From: Parendozoicomonas verongulae
GTDB lineage: Bacteria > Pseudomonadota > Gammaproteobacteria > Pseudomonadales > Endozoicomonadaceae
Assembly: GCF_009711465.1 (NCBI RefSeq)
Contig: NZ_SMME01000851.1
Location: 1-49,620, forward strand
DNA length: 49,620 nt
Reading direction: 5' to 3'
Shown one piece after another: positions 34,842 to 47,605 of the stretch; positions within the stretch are counted from its first letter, which is position 1; each line of letters begins with the position of its first letter. The notes below the pieces were generated by a model. The model worked only from the letters and a program-made list of their open reading frames with translations, was not told the DNA's origin and did no database searches. The position numbers and the translations under genes are program-made.

Positions 34842-37478
34842 TTACTTCTTCTTACGCTTATCGCGGATATCCCATTCACCATCCACGAAGAAGGCCTGCC
34901 AGCCACTGGCCTTGCCGCCCACTTCTGTCATTACGTATTGCTGCTTGGTTTTGCGGCTGTAACGAACCATTGCAGGATTCCCATCCGGATCAGCTACAGG
35001 GGCAGACATCAGGAAGTGATACTTCTTGTCAATTGCGTCCTTATGGGGCAGCAACTCTTTTACCAATGGTGCGCGGGTTTCCCGGTTTTTGGGGAACTTG
35101 CTGGCTGCCAGGAACAGGCCAGAGGCACCATCACGCAGGATGTAATGATCCTCCACTTTCACACACTGGAGCTCAGGCATAGGCACAGGGTCCATCTTCG
35201 GTGGTGCCGCTTCACCGCTCTTCAGCAGCTTGCGAGTATTCTTGCACTCTTCTGCTGTACATCCGAAATACTTACCGAAGCGACCAGACTTGAGCTGCAT
35301 TTCCGCACCACACTTGTCGCATTCGATGACCGGGCCTTCATAGCCCTTGATCTTGAACTGCCCTTCTTCGACCTCATAGCCAGAGCAGTCCGGGTTGTTA
35401 CCACAGATATGAATCTTGCGCTGTTCATCCAGCAGGTAGTTTTCCATAGCGGTTGAACAGATGGGGCATCGACGCATGGCACGCAATGCGTTCACTTCCG
35501 CGTTCTCATCATCAGCGTTAATCGCTTCATCACCATGAACAAGGTTCATGGTTTTCTTGCAGCGCTCTTTAGGAGGCAGTGCATAGCCTGAACAACCCAG
35601 GAATACACCAGTACTGGCGGTACGAATCTGCATGGGGCGTTCACAGTCTGTGCAGGTAATATCTGTCATCACCGGCTCGTTGGCGCGCATACCACCCTCT
35701 TTCTGCTCCGCCACCTCCAGGCGCTGACTGAAATCTTTGTAGAAACCGTTCAGCAGGCTCTTCCAGTCAGAATCACCGTTAGCCACGCTGTCCAGATCTT
35801 CTTCCATTCGAGCTGTAAAGCTGAAATCCAGCAGATCATGGAAGTTCTCTACCAGCCGATCAGTCACGATATCGCCCATCTTTTCTGCATAGAAGCGGCG
35901 ATTTTTGAGGGCTACATAACCGCGATCCTGAATAGTTGAGATAATGGACGCATAAGTGGATGGACGGCCGATGCCCTTTTTCTCCAGCTCACGCACCAGT
36001 GCCGCTTCGGAAAAGCGTGCAGGGGGTTTGGTGAACAGCTGGCGAGGATCAAGAGTATCCAGGTCCAGTGCCTGACCTTCTTTCATCTCCGGAAGAATCA
36101 CGTCTTCAGCCTTGCCGGATACCGGAGGCAGCACCTTGGTAAAACCATCAAACTTCAGGGTACGGCCACGGGTTTTCAGTTCAAAGTCACCGGCCTTAAC
36201 TGTCACGCTGGTACTCAGGTAACGGGCAGCAGGCATCTGACAAGCCACAAACTGGCGCCAGATCAGTTCGTACAGACGCTCTGCATCTCTCTCCAGGCCT
36301 TTCACTTTACGAGGTTCGGCATTCACGTCGGAAGGGCGAATCGCTTCGTGAGCTTCCTGAGCGCCGTCCTTGCTGGAATAGACCAGTGGTTTTTCAGGAA
36401 GGTAATCCTTACCAATATGCTCATCAATAAAGTCACGGACGGATGCGACAGCCTCAGCACTCAGGTTGGTAGAGTCAGTACGCATGTAGGTAATATGACC
36501 AGCTTCATAGAGGCGCTGAGCCAGAGTCATAGTCTTCTTTACGGAGAAGCCGAGACGGGTACTGGCAGCCTGTTGCAAAGTGGAAGTGATAAAAGGTGCG
36601 GGTGCTTTGGTGGAAGTCGGACGATCTTCCCTCTTCAGCACATTGAAGGAGGCAGCCTGAAGCAAGCTTACGGCTGCATCGGTCTGTTCACCATTACCCG
36701 GGCGGAATTTCTCACCGCCCTGCTTTTCTACCTGAAAACGAACACTGTTTTTGTCTGTTTTCAGATTCGCATACACCTCCCAGAACTCTTCGGGAACAAA
36801 CTTTCGGATTTCCCGCTCGCGTTCAACAATCAAACGTACAGCTACCGACTGTACACGCCCGGCCGAAAGCCCACGGGCAATCTTTGCCCACAGCAGCGGA
36901 GAAACCATGTAGCCTACAACACGGTCCAGAAAGCGACGGGCCTGCTGAGCATTCACACGGTCAATGTTCAGTTCACTTGGCTCTTTGAAAGCCTCGGTGA
37001 TAGCAGCTTTGGTGATTTCGTTAAAAGTCACGCGCTGGTACTCGGCTACACCTTCACCTATGGTCTGCTGCAGGTGCCAGGCAATGGCTTCCCCTTCACG
37101 GTCTAAATCCGTTGCGAGATAGACTGTGTCTGCATTGGCTGCCAGACGCCGAAGTTCATCTACCACCTTTTCCTTACCGGGGAGAACTTCGTATTTGGCC
37201 TTCCAGTCATTCTCGGGGTCTACCCCCATGCGCTCAATGAGCTGTAGTCTGGCCTTTTCCTTCTTCCTGCGCTCACGCTCTTCCGGAGACAGTTTACGGG
37301 TTTCGGCAGCGGCTTTGGCTCTGGCTTTTGCATCAACGGGCTTGCGCTGACCACTGCCACTGACAGGAAGGTCGCGAATATGTCCAACACTGGACTTAAC
37401 CACGAAATTCTTGCCGAGATACTTATTGATGGTTTTCGCCTTGGCAGGCGACTCCACAATAACCAGTGATTTACCCAT
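34842..37478 (-). CDS. topA: DNA topoisomerase I (type IA)
   Basis: Relaxes negative supercoils by single-strand passage. It has 878 residues. The TOPRIM domain opens it ([19 protein letters not shown]) and carries the metal-binding [14 protein letters not shown] (about 121-134). The catalytic tyrosine is Tyr331 in [33 protein letters not shown] is also conserved. Three C-terminal four-cysteine zinc modules follow (starting [20 protein letters not shown] and [10 protein letters not shown]) and a basic tail. This matches the E. coli and Pseudomonas layout. A near-consensus promoter lies about 80 bases upstream. Confidence 0.98.
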   Translation of the reverse strand: MGKSLVIVESPAKAKTINKYLGKNFVVKSSVGHIRDLPVSGSGQRKPVDAKARAKAAAETRKLSPEERERRKKEKARLQLIERMGVDPENDWKAKYEVLPGKEKVVDELRRLAANADTVYLATDLDREGEAIAWHLQQTIGEGVAEYQRVTFNEITKAAITEAFKEPSELNIDRVNAQQARRFLDRVVGYMVSPLLWAKIARGLSAGRVQSVAVRLIVEREREIRKFVPEEFWEVYANLKTDKNSVRFQVEKQGGEKFRPGNGEQTDAAVSLLQAASFNVLKREDRPTSTKAPAPFITSTLQQAASTRLGFSVKKTMTLAQRLYEAGHITYMRTDSTNLSAEAVASVRDFIDEHIGKDYLPEKPLVYSSKDGAQEAHEAIRPSDVNAEPRKVKGLERDAERLYELIWRQFVACQMPAARYLSTSVTVKAGDFELKTRGRTLKFDGFTKVLPPVSGKAEDVILPEMKEGQALDLDTLDPRQLFTKPPARFSEAALVRELEKKGIGRPSTYASIISTIQDRGYVALKNRRFYAEKMGDIVTDRLVENFHDLLDFSFTARMEEDLDSVANGDSDWKSLLNGFYKDFSQRLEVAEQKEGGMRANEPVMTDITCTDCERPMQIRTASTGVFLGCSGYALPPKERCKKTMNLVHGDEAINADDENAEVNALRAMRRCPICSTAMENYLLDEQRKIHICGNNPDCSGYEVEEGQFKIKGYEGPVIECDKCGAEMQLKSGRFGKYFGCTAEECKNTRKLLKSGEAAPPKMDPVPMPELQCVKVEDHYILRDGASGLFLAASKFPKNRETRAPLVKELLPHKDAIDKKYHFLMSAPVADPDGNPAMVRYSRKTKQQYVMTEVGGKASGWQAFFVDGEWDIRDKRKKK

Positions 37479-37556
37479 AAACGATCAACTCACATCCTGT
37501 ATTGTCACCCGTCCGGGCAAATGTCCGAGAGGGGGGAATCGAAAAAACTGCACAAC

Positions 37557-37585
37557 TATATATTTTTTAGTGTGCCTCTGGTCAA
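37557..37585 (-). promoter_or_regulatory. topA promoter
   Basis: On the minus strand, TTGACC (37580-37585), a 17-base spacer and TATATA (37557-37562). It lies about 79 bases before the topA ATG, near consensus and well spaced for sigma-70. The leader would be roughly 70 bases. Confidence 0.75.
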
Positions 37586-37731
37586 GATTCTTTTGCAAGA
37601 ATCCGCCAAAAGGTTGTAAAAGACAGCACCTGAAGGCCGTTATACACTTATTTTTGAGTATTGGGCTTCATGCTTGCTTTCAACATAGTCTGCCTATAGG
37701 GTACACAGCTCTTTTCAATTGAGACAAGAAG

Positions 37732-37932
37732 TCAGAGGATTTTTCCATCGTATTTCAGCTCTCTGAGTCTGAAAAGCAGAGGGTTCTGGCTGCTCAATGG
37801 TTTAATAGCTGCAGCAAGTTTGTTCGCGTTATGAGTAAGCCTTTGCCGGTATTTATCATACACACCAGAAAGGTGATCTTTTATCCCTGCCAAAATGCTC
37901 ATATCCTTTGCTGCCCAGTTCATCCCTGACAT
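37732..37932 (-). CDS. Doubtful small ORF
   Basis: 66 codons with a basic, helical product (VYDKYRQRLTHNANKLAAAIK). No recognisable ribosome site precedes the first ATG; an ATG three codons later abuts CAGGG. It follows the ptsG terminator on the same strand. It could be a real small protein, a gene fragment or chance. Confidence 0.25.
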   Translation of the reverse strand: MSGMNWAAKDMSILAGIKDHLSGVYDKYRQRLTHNANKLAAAIKPLSSQNPLLFRLRELKYDGKIL

Positions 37933-37972
37933 TCACAGTTAAGAATGGAATTGTTTGTCTGGCAAAGAAAAC

Positions 37973-38003
37973 CTGCAGACACAACACACTGGTGTGTCTG
38001 CAG
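37973..38003 (-). terminator. ptsG operon terminator
   Basis: 10-bp perfect stem CTGCAGACAC / GTGTCTGCAG with an 11-nt loop, followed on the minus strand by GTTTTCTTT. It sits about 20 bases after the ptsG stop. Confidence 0.8.
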
Positions 38004-38021
38004 TCATTCTGGCTGTAAACA

Positions 38022-39812
38022 CTAAACAGCCAGTGCGCGCTCCCATTGCATTAGCTGGCCTTGTCCAACCAGAAGGTGAACGGCATTGTGTGAAGAAAGA
38101 ACGGCGATACCAATCCCGTCCTGATTGAGGGCTTTTTCATCCAGCATATTTAAATCCTTTAGGGCTATGCGAAGGCGACTCAAGGCGCAGTTTTCCACCC
38201 GCTCAAGGTTCCCTTGCCCACCCAGAGCATTGAGTACACGAGTGACTCTTGCGTCATCCAACTTTGCAACAGCCTTTGTCATGTCTGCCTCACCCTGGTG
38301 CAAGAGCGGTTGCGTTGATGCATCAGTCACATCTGCTGATTTCATGGCTTCTTCCATAGCGGCCACATTAGCCGGACTCTTGAGAAAGATATTCATATCT
38401 GTCTTCAGATTGTCAGAGCGAGGCCCAAATATGGCCTGTACACTGTTTCCCACTCTTACAACCCCACTGGCCCCTAAGTGTTTGAGGCGAGCATCGTTTA
38501 CTCTGGCCGGGTCGTCTACAGTAATCCGTAGACGAGTGATGCAGGCATCCAGTGTTTTAATATTGGCAGGTCCGCCAAAGGCAATAATCAACTCCCTGCT
38601 CATATCATCATCACTATCCATAACCGCTTCAACAGTATCATCACTTTCACGCCCAGGTGTCTTCAGGTCGAACGTGGTAATCAGCACCCGGAACAGCGAG
38701 TAATAAATCACAGCAAAAACCAGGCCCAAGACAATGATTCCCCACCCATTTGTGGACTGGGGATAGAGAAGTGTGAAATCAATAAAGCCGTGGGAGAATG
38801 TCATGCCATGTTTTACGCCAAGTGCAATGCAAGTGAAATAGGCAACACCTGCCAGAACAGCATGAATGACATACAGGATAGGAGCGACAAACATAAATGA
38901 AAATTCAATAGGCTCTGTGATCCCGGTAAGAAACGATGTCAGCGCAGCCGAGACCATAATGGAACCCACCCGCTTTTTATTCTCAGGCCGTGCACAGTGC
39001 CAGATGGCAATGGCCGCTGCGGGCAAACCAAACATCTTGAAAAGATAACCGCCTGCCATATTACCGGCTGTTGGGTCACCAGCCACATAGCGGGCAATCT
39101 CCCCGGTCAGCTCCTGTCCGGTATCCGGATCGATAAAGGAACCTGCCTCAAAGAAGAAAGGCACATTCCAGATATGATGCAGGCCAAAAGGCAGCAGGCA
39201 CCGTTCAATCACACCGTAAATGGTAAAGGCAAGCTCCGGATTACCCTGGCTGGCCCAGTTCGAAAAGCCCTGAATACCATTACCAATAGGTGGCCAGATA
39301 ATCACAAGAATGGCTGCGACAAAAATCGCCACGACCGATGTAATGATGGGGACAAAGCGCTTACCGGAGAAAAAGCCCAGATACTCCGGCAGCTGTATGC
39401 GGTAATAGCGATTAAACAGCCAGCTGGCAACAGCACCTATCACAATCCCGCCCATCACACCGGTATCGATAGACGGAACACCCATTATGGTTGTGGTGGA
39501 AATGCCCATGTGCCCGGCAATCACTCCCATAATGGCAACCATCACCGCATAGCCCACAAAGGCCGCCAGCGCGGCCACACCATCATTTTCCGTAAAGCCC
39601 AGCGCCACTCCAATAGCAAAGATCACCGGAAGATTGCCAAAAATAGCACCTCCAGCCTGAGCCATTATCATATTGACAATGTCGGGTATCACCGAGAACT
39701 CGGCGGAACCAAGCCCCAGCAAAATACCGGCGGCGGGCAGAACCGCCACAGGCAGCATTAACGCCTTACCCACCTTCTGCAGGTTGGCAAAAGCCACTTG
39801 AAATAAAGACAT
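38022..39812 (-). CDS. ptsG: Glucose-type PTS permease EIICB with a second EIIB-like domain
   Basis: Membrane permease that imports and phosphorylates a hexose, most likely glucose. It has 596 residues. EIIC (about 1-385) closely follows E. coli PtsG ([39 protein letters not shown]) more than NagE. A linker leads to EIIB (about 405-477) with the phospho-Cys424 in [11 protein letters not shown] second EIIB-like domain (about 520-596) has [11 protein letters not shown]; aligned on the Arg-Leu-Arg, the catalytic position is Ala543 and the cysteine is shifted by one, so it is probably non-catalytic. It begins six bases after the EI-fusion stop. GlcNAc is an alternative substrate, since similar gene pairs serve GlcNAc in Pseudomonas. 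Confidence 0.88.
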   Translation of the reverse strand: MSLFQVAFANLQKVGKALMLPVAVLPAAGILLGLGSAEFSVIPDIVNMIMAQAGGAIFGNLPVIFAIGVALGFTENDGVAALAAFVGYAVMVAIMGVIAGHMGISTTTIMGVPSIDTGVMGGIVIGAVASWLFNRYYRIQLPEYLGFFSGKRFVPIITSVVAIFVAAILVIIWPPIGNGIQGFSNWASQGNPELAFTIYGVIERCLLPFGLHHIWNVPFFFEAGSFIDPDTGQELTGEIARYVAGDPTAGNMAGGYLFKMFGLPAAAIAIWHCARPENKKRVGSIMVSAALTSFLTGITEPIEFSFMFVAPILYVIHAVLAGVAYFTCIALGVKHGMTFSHGFIDFTLLYPQSTNGWGIIVLGLVFAVIYYSLFRVLITTFDLKTPGRESDDTVEAVMDSDDDMSRELIIAFGGPANIKTLDACITRLRITVDDPARVNDARLKHLGASGVVRVGNSVQAIFGPRSDNLKTDMNIFLKSPANVAAMEEAMKSADVTDASTQPLLHQGEADMTKAVAKLDDARVTRVLNALGGQGNLERVENCALSRLRIALKDLNMLDEKALNQDGIGIAVLSSHNAVHLLVGQGQLMQWERALAV

Positions 39813-39818
39813 TTTGAC

Positions 39819-42389
39819 TTATACCTCTTCCTGCCACGTTTTAATCAGAGAGCGCACCTGAGCACCATCTTCAGCGGTCAGTGCTTTTTGAGCCAACTCC
39901 TGACACCGTTGACTGTCCAGACGGCGTACCAGCGCTTTCACCAGAGGCAGGCTGGGAACACTGACAGACAGTTCATTCACTCCAAGGCCAATCAGCAGCG
40001 GCACAGCATCCAGATCACTGGCCAGGCCGCCGCAGACACCTGTCCACTTGTTCTCTGAGGCGGCACCTTCACAGGTCATGGCGATCATTTTCAGAACGGC
40101 CGGGTGCAGGCCATCAATACGGTTGGCCATTCGGGGGTGGCCGCGATCAATCGCCAGAGTATATTGAGTAAGATCGTTGGTGCCGATGGAGAAGAAAGCA
40201 GCTTCCTTAGCCAGCTCTCTTGCCATCAAAACTGCTGATGGAACTTCCACCATAATGCCCAGCTCCACATCAGCCCCAATAGCTCCAGCTTCCGTGTCCA
40301 GCAATTGCTTTACCACCCGGAACTCATCCAATGCCCCGATCATAGGTAACATCACCCGTAGTTTTCCTGCACGGGCACTGCGCAGTAGAGCTCGAATCTG
40401 TGTTTTCAGAATACTGGGGCGATTGATACCGACGCGTATACCGCGCTCTCCAAGGAATGGATTTTCTTCCTCTGGTAGAGGAAGGTACGACAAAGGCTTA
40501 TCGCCCCCGACATCCAGAGTGCGGATAATCACTGGCTTATCAGCTCCCATCACTTTGAGGATATCGGTATAGATTTGTGCCTGTTCGTCTTCAGTAGGGG
40601 CTGTCGTCCGTTCCATATAGAGAAACTCAGTGCGTAGCAGGCCAACACCTTCCGCTCCCAGTTTCACGGCTTTTTTTGCATCCGCCAGACTACCAATATT
40701 GGCGGCCACCTCTACAGCAATACCATCGGTCATCACAGCGGGCTCAGCGGCTGTGGCAAGGGCAGCTTTGTAAGCAGCTTCTTCTTTTTGACGATGGGAG
40801 AGGCAGTGCTCAATGTCCTCAGGCGAGGGATTTAACTGAATGAAGCCTTTGTCGGCGTTCAGTATAACCTGCGTTCCTTTTTTCACTTCGCTGACAGCAC
40901 TATCCACACCAGCGATGTAAGGCAAATCCAGAGAGCGGGAGATAATCGCCGCGTGGGAGCTGGCCCCCCCTTCAAGGCTGGCAATGCCCACCACCTTTTT
41001 CAGATCAAGACTAAGCAGATCGGAAGGCGACACATCCTTGTAAACAGGAATGGCATTATCGGGCCAGCTGTCTGTGGTGACCGCTGCACCGGTGAGATAG
41101 GCCAGTACCCGGTTGCCAATATCGGCAATATCTGCAGCGCGACCGGCCAGCACAGGATTATCAAGGGCGCGCAGAGCATTCACCTCAGCCTTAACCGCCA
41201 TATTCCACCCCGCCGGTGCGCTGTATCCCTGTTGAATGCTCTCTTTGGCGGCATTGGCGAGGGCTGGATCATCCAGTAACTCCAGATGAGCGGAGAAGAT
41301 CTCGCTCTGCTCCCGTTTATCTTCATCCTGAAGCCCTTTTACCAAACCTGTCAGGGTGTGATGGGCTGAAGCAAGGCTGCTATCCAGCCGTGAGGTTTCA
41401 TAATCTGCACCAGCCCCACGCTCCTCATAGGTGAAATTGATATCCCCCATATGAACAATGATACCGACGGCCCGACCGTCTGCCGCCTTCACACCCTTCA
41501 GCTGATTGGGGTCATCGCTTTCACTGTGCAGCAAAGACACTTCGTCCGGCTGAAGCACTGCAGCGGTTGAGGCATTAGGATTAAAGTCAGAAACATCCTC
41601 TCCCAGCCCTTCTTTTACTGCCTTAGCCAACGCCTTAACTGCACCGGATGCATCATGACCCCATACATTGATAGTGAGCACATCACGCTGATGGGTGTTC
41701 AGCTTCATAATGCCAGTGACACTGTTAGCCGGCCCTTCCACCCCATTGCACGCCAACCGCACTTCAATACCTGAGAACGACCTGCAATGTTTCACCAGCA
41801 GTGCTGCCGGTCGGGCATGGAGACCGGTCGGGTTAGGAATGACCACATCAGCAGTCGCATCGGGTTGTCCGGACGTATCAATGGCAGGAGCGGTATCACC
41901 ATCGGAATCCCCCCCAACCGTCATCAGCGTGTTCTTGCCACCAGAGACAAACCCAGATGCCAGCCCGGAGAGTCGGACACCCTCCGGTTGGGTAATAATG
42001 ACCGGAGATATCAGGCTGCGAGCATGGCGGGACAAATAATCCATATCAAACTCAAGCACCGGTTGCCCGACTTCTACCGTATCGCCTTCCTTAACCAGAG
42101 GCGTAAACCCCTGCCCCTGAAGGCTGACAGTGTCCAGCCCCACATGAATCAGAATATCGGTCTGATCAGAGGTGCGCAGAGTCAGGGCATGCCCGGTTTT
42201 GAAGAATTGAGCCACAGTGCCATCCACCGGAGATAAAACAACACCGTCAGTCGGATCGATAGCTAATCCATCCCCCATCATCTTCTCTGCAAAAACAGGA
42301 TCGGGAATATCAGGAACGGGAACTATCTGACCGGACATGGGAGAAGCAAGCACCAGCTTGTGGCCTGCAGATGAAATCACGTCACTCAA
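39819..42389 (-). CDS. PTS multiphosphoryl transfer protein, EIIA(Glc)-HPr-EI fusion
   Basis: Carries phosphate from PEP through three fused domains to the neighbouring EIICB. About 856 residues. EIIA-Glc type (about 10-160) has the active His82 in ILIHVGLDTVSLQG. HPr (about 182-268) has His191 in NPTGLHARPAALLV. Enzyme I (about 300-856) has phospho-His479 in GGASSHAAIISRSL, PEP-site motifs LRTEFLYMER and FFSIGTNDLTQYTLAIDR, and VCGGLASD. The start is uncertain: I chose the TTG at 42387-42389 (MSDVISSAGHKLVLASP), with GGAG eight bases upstream; an ATG at 42419 would add ten residues but lacks a ribosome site. It is the first gene of a two-gene operon with ptsG. Such fusions, like NagF of Pseudomonas, work independently of a general PTS. 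Confidence 0.93.
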   Translation of the reverse strand: MSDVISSAGHKLVLASPMSGQIVPVPDIPDPVFAEKMMGDGLAIDPTDGVVLSPVDGTVAQFFKTGHALTLRTSDQTDILIHVGLDTVSLQGQGFTPLVKEGDTVEVGQPVLEFDMDYLSRHARSLISPVIITQPEGVRLSGLASGFVSGGKNTLMTVGGDSDGDTAPAIDTSGQPDATADVVIPNPTGLHARPAALLVKHCRSFSGIEVRLACNGVEGPANSVTGIMKLNTHQRDVLTINVWGHDASGAVKALAKAVKEGLGEDVSDFNPNASTAAVLQPDEVSLLHSESDDPNQLKGVKAADGRAVGIIVHMGDINFTYEERGAGADYETSRLDSSLASAHHTLTGLVKGLQDEDKREQSEIFSAHLELLDDPALANAAKESIQQGYSAPAGWNMAVKAEVNALRALDNPVLAGRAADIADIGNRVLAYLTGAAVTTDSWPDNAIPVYKDVSPSDLLSLDLKKVVGIASLEGGASSHAAIISRSLDLPYIAGVDSAVSEVKKGTQVILNADKGFIQLNPSPEDIEHCLSHRQKEEAAYKAALATAAEPAVMTDGIAVEVAANIGSLADAKKAVKLGAEGVGLLRTEFLYMERTTAPTEDEQAQIYTDILKVMGADKPVIIRTLDVGGDKPLSYLPLPEEENPFLGERGIRVGINRPSILKTQIRALLRSARAGKLRVMLPMIGALDEFRVVKQLLDTEAGAIGADVELGIMVEVPSAVLMARELAKEAAFFSIGTNDLTQYTLAIDRGHPRMANRIDGLHPAVLKMIAMTCEGAASENKWTGVCGGLASDLDAVPLLIGLGVNELSVSVPSLPLVKALVRRLDSQRCQELAQKALTAEDGAQVRSLIKTWQEEV

Positions 42390-42471
42390 GGGGAACACTC
42401 CACAGCTTATAACAAACATGCAAAAGCGCTGCTAAGACAGTGTAGTGTATGAAAAAAAACAGGCAGGAAAG

Positions 42472-42504
42472 AACACGCCCCGGCTATTTTACCGGAGACG
42501 TGTT
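42472..42504 (-). terminator. fadBA terminator
   Basis: On the minus strand, outer stem AACACG / CGTGTT and an inner GC-rich stem with one bulge and loop AAAATA, followed by CTTTCC and a run of eight T about 15 bases on. It lies about 12 bases after the fadA stop. Confidence 0.8.
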
Positions 42505-42515
42505 TATTCAATCAA

Positions 42516-45865
<3,350 letters not shown>

Positions 45866-46301
45866 CAACTTTTCTCCACGCGTTTTGGATACTGGGCCTT
45901 TTATAAAAGCTGCCACACAAGGATGCCTCAGCGACAACATACATTCTTATTCATTCGATCTTGTTCTTGGGGTTTAAATCCCCGGCCCATTGAAGTGTAA
46001 TTCATACGGGCGTTTGAATCAGGCGACACCTTCGGGCAATTCTACCCCAAAGTCAAGATTTATACGTACATGAAGATGCCAGGCGAACGCATTTATACCT
46101 ATCTGAGGGGCTAAACTATTCCCTCACACACTACCAAGGCACGGCAATAGCTGTTTTTTATTAATAGGAAAAGGTTATTTCTGGAAGGTATGAGGGAAAC
46201 GCGCAAAATTATGAGGCAAGTCACACATTCCCTGTCATTTTGTTTTAGACTGGAGTCAGATTTCAAGAACGTGACAATAACGAGCCTGAAGGAATCTAAA
46301 C
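45866..46301. other. Divergent intergenic region, fadB / universal stress protein
   Basis: 436 bases holding the fadB and usp leaders. The one convincing element is the dyad at 46001-46018. A GGGG/CCCC pair around TTTAAAT at 45969-45983 is noted without interpretation. On the minus strand CTGATT-17-TACACT around the dyad is a weak promoter possibility. Confidence 0.5.
46001..46018. promoter_or_regulatory. Candidate PsrA operator for fadBA
   Basis: TTCATAC-GGGC-GTTTGAA, arms matching in 6 of 7 positions; the minus strand reads CAAAC-N4-GTATG, one mismatch from the CAAAC-N4-GTTTG pattern of PsrA sites. It is about 135 bases before the fadB start, and psrA is in the same window. Confidence 0.6.
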
Positions 46302-46739
46302 ATGAGTCTGTATCAACACATTCTGGTTGCCATCGACCTGACCGAAGAAGCCGATGCGGTCCTGAAAAAAGCTCGCAGTATTGCCGAAGGCAATAATGCC
46401 AAGCTGACCCTTGTTCATGTTGTCGAGCCACTCAGTGTTGCCTATGGCAGCGATATTCCTCTGGATCTCACCACTCTTCAGGATGAGATCACCCAACAGG
46501 CCCGGGAGCGGATCTCCCGCCTGGCAGAAAAAATTCATGTTGAGAAAGGCGAGCAGCACGTTGTCTACGGCCGCCCCGAACGGGAAGTTCATCGTATTGC
46601 AGAAGAGTCTGATATTGACCTGATTGTTGTTGGCAGTCATGGCCGACATGGTCTGGCACTGGTTCTTGGCTCAACGTCCACCAGTATTCTGCACGGCGCA
46701 TCCTGTGATGTACTGGCAGTACGCGTAGGTAAACACTAA
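46302..46739 (+). CDS. Universal stress protein (UspA family)
   Basis: 145-residue single Usp domain, soluble. The N-terminal ILVAIDLTEEADAVLKKA contains the nucleotide-site Asp. The ATP-binding C-terminal pattern G-2X-G-9X-G(S/T) is present in VVGSHGRHGLALVLGSTSTSIL, so this is an ATP-binding-type member. GAAGGA lies eight bases before the ATG. It is divergent from fadB and probably monocistronic. Closest in feel to UspA of Gammaproteobacteria. What stress induces it cannot be seen; no clear promoter motif was found. Confidence 0.94.
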   Translation: MSLYQHILVAIDLTEEADAVLKKARSIAEGNNAKLTLVHVVEPLSVAYGSDIPLDLTTLQDEITQQARERISRLAEKIHVEKGEQHVVYGRPEREVHRIAEESDIDLIVVGSHGRHGLALVLGSTSTSILHGASCDVLAVRVGKH

Positions 46740-46904
46740 CCTCTAACACCACTTCTACAATGAAAAGAGAGCTGAAGGATCAGCCCACTTTTCACAATAC
46801 AGCCAAATTTATTGCTATCTCATAGGGTTAAGCCGTTTTTCTGCATTCCCACTTGAAGAGTAAACGACTAGAATCGTCTATTTGTTCTTCACCGGCCCTA
46901 CGGA

Positions 46905-47591
46905 ATGGCTCAATTTAAAACTCATCTGATTGTTGCTGCAGCCGTGACCGGCAGCCTGTCTGTCACTACTCTTTATGCAGGTCTTGTCAGCCCTGCCACG
47001 GCGTTGTCTCTATGGATTCTTGGCACTCTGGGCGGTCTGCTTCCAGATATTGATTCCAAATCCTCCCTGACCCTGCGGTTGTTCAATCTGCTGTTTATGG
47101 GGGGCTCCGCAGCGTTTGTTGTTGCCCGCCTTGGTCGGCAGTACCCGCTGTTATGGACGCTAGGTGCCGTTGTCGGAACACTGGCCGCTCTTGCTCTTGT
47201 TGTGATTCCTTTGTTTAAAAAGAACATGGTGCACCGGGGAAACTGCCACTCACTACTTGCTGCTCTGTTTACAGCGGTTATTGCATCGATCACATCGCTG
47301 GAATTTCTGGAAACGTCTATCCAGACAGCTTATCTGGCAGGTTTATTTGCTGGCGGAGGATTTATCACTCATCTGCTGCTGGATGAGATTTACGCGTTGA
47401 AGTTCAAAGATGAGGTGGGGCTGAAGAAGTCGTTTGGCACCGCTATGAAGCTGTTCTCAAAACGCGCGCCTATCTCTTCAGCGGTAATGGCAGTTCTATG
47501 CGGATTAGGATTCTGGTGGATGCCTGAGCCAGACTCTCTGACTATTGTACTTCAGAAGCTGGCCCACGCATCCATGCATGCTATGGGGTAA
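46905..47591 (+). CDS. YdjM/YbcI-type membrane-bound metal-dependent hydrolase (DUF457)
   Basis: 228-residue inner-membrane protein. The DUF457 family motifs are complete: THLIVAAAVTG near the start, GGLLPDIDSKSS (about 43-54), MVHRGNCHSLLAALF (about 107-121) and GGGFITHLLLDEIYA (about 150-164), which together supply His/Asp metal ligands. Five to six hydrophobic segments. The ribosome site is weak: CGGA abuts the ATG, so the start could differ slightly. Although E. coli YdjM belongs to the SOS regulon, no CTG-N10-CAG was found upstream here. Converges on uup with 14 bases between. Substrate unknown for the family. Confidence 0.88.
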   Translation: MAQFKTHLIVAAAVTGSLSVTTLYAGLVSPATALSLWILGTLGGLLPDIDSKSSLTLRLFNLLFMGGSAAFVVARLGRQYPLLWTLGAVVGTLAALALVVIPLFKKNMVHRGNCHSLLAALFTAVIASITSLEFLETSIQTAYLAGLFAGGGFITHLLLDEIYALKFKDEVGLKKSFGTAMKLFSKRAPISSAVMAVLCGLGFWWMPEPDSLTIVLQKLAHASMHAMG

Positions 47592-47605
47592 CGCTATTCG
47601 GAGCG

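Larger units (their letters stand above)
37586..38021. other. Gene-poor stretch between topA and ptsG
   Basis: About 440 bases with only one weak 66-codon reading frame (37732-37932, minus) and the ptsG terminator near 37973. Composition is A/T-richer than the flanks. This is where the PTS genes interrupt the Pseudomonas-like topA-fadA order, so it may be a relic of the insertion; no transposase or terminal repeats were seen. Confidence 0.5.

Noticed and set aside
37732..37932. Small 66-codon frame as a confident gene
   Set aside because: No ribosome site, no family and an A/T-rich gap setting; kept only as a low-confidence feature.
46740..46904. SOS box for the YdjM-like gene
   Set aside because: E. 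coli ydjM is LexA-controlled, but no CTG-N10-CAG occurs in this interval.
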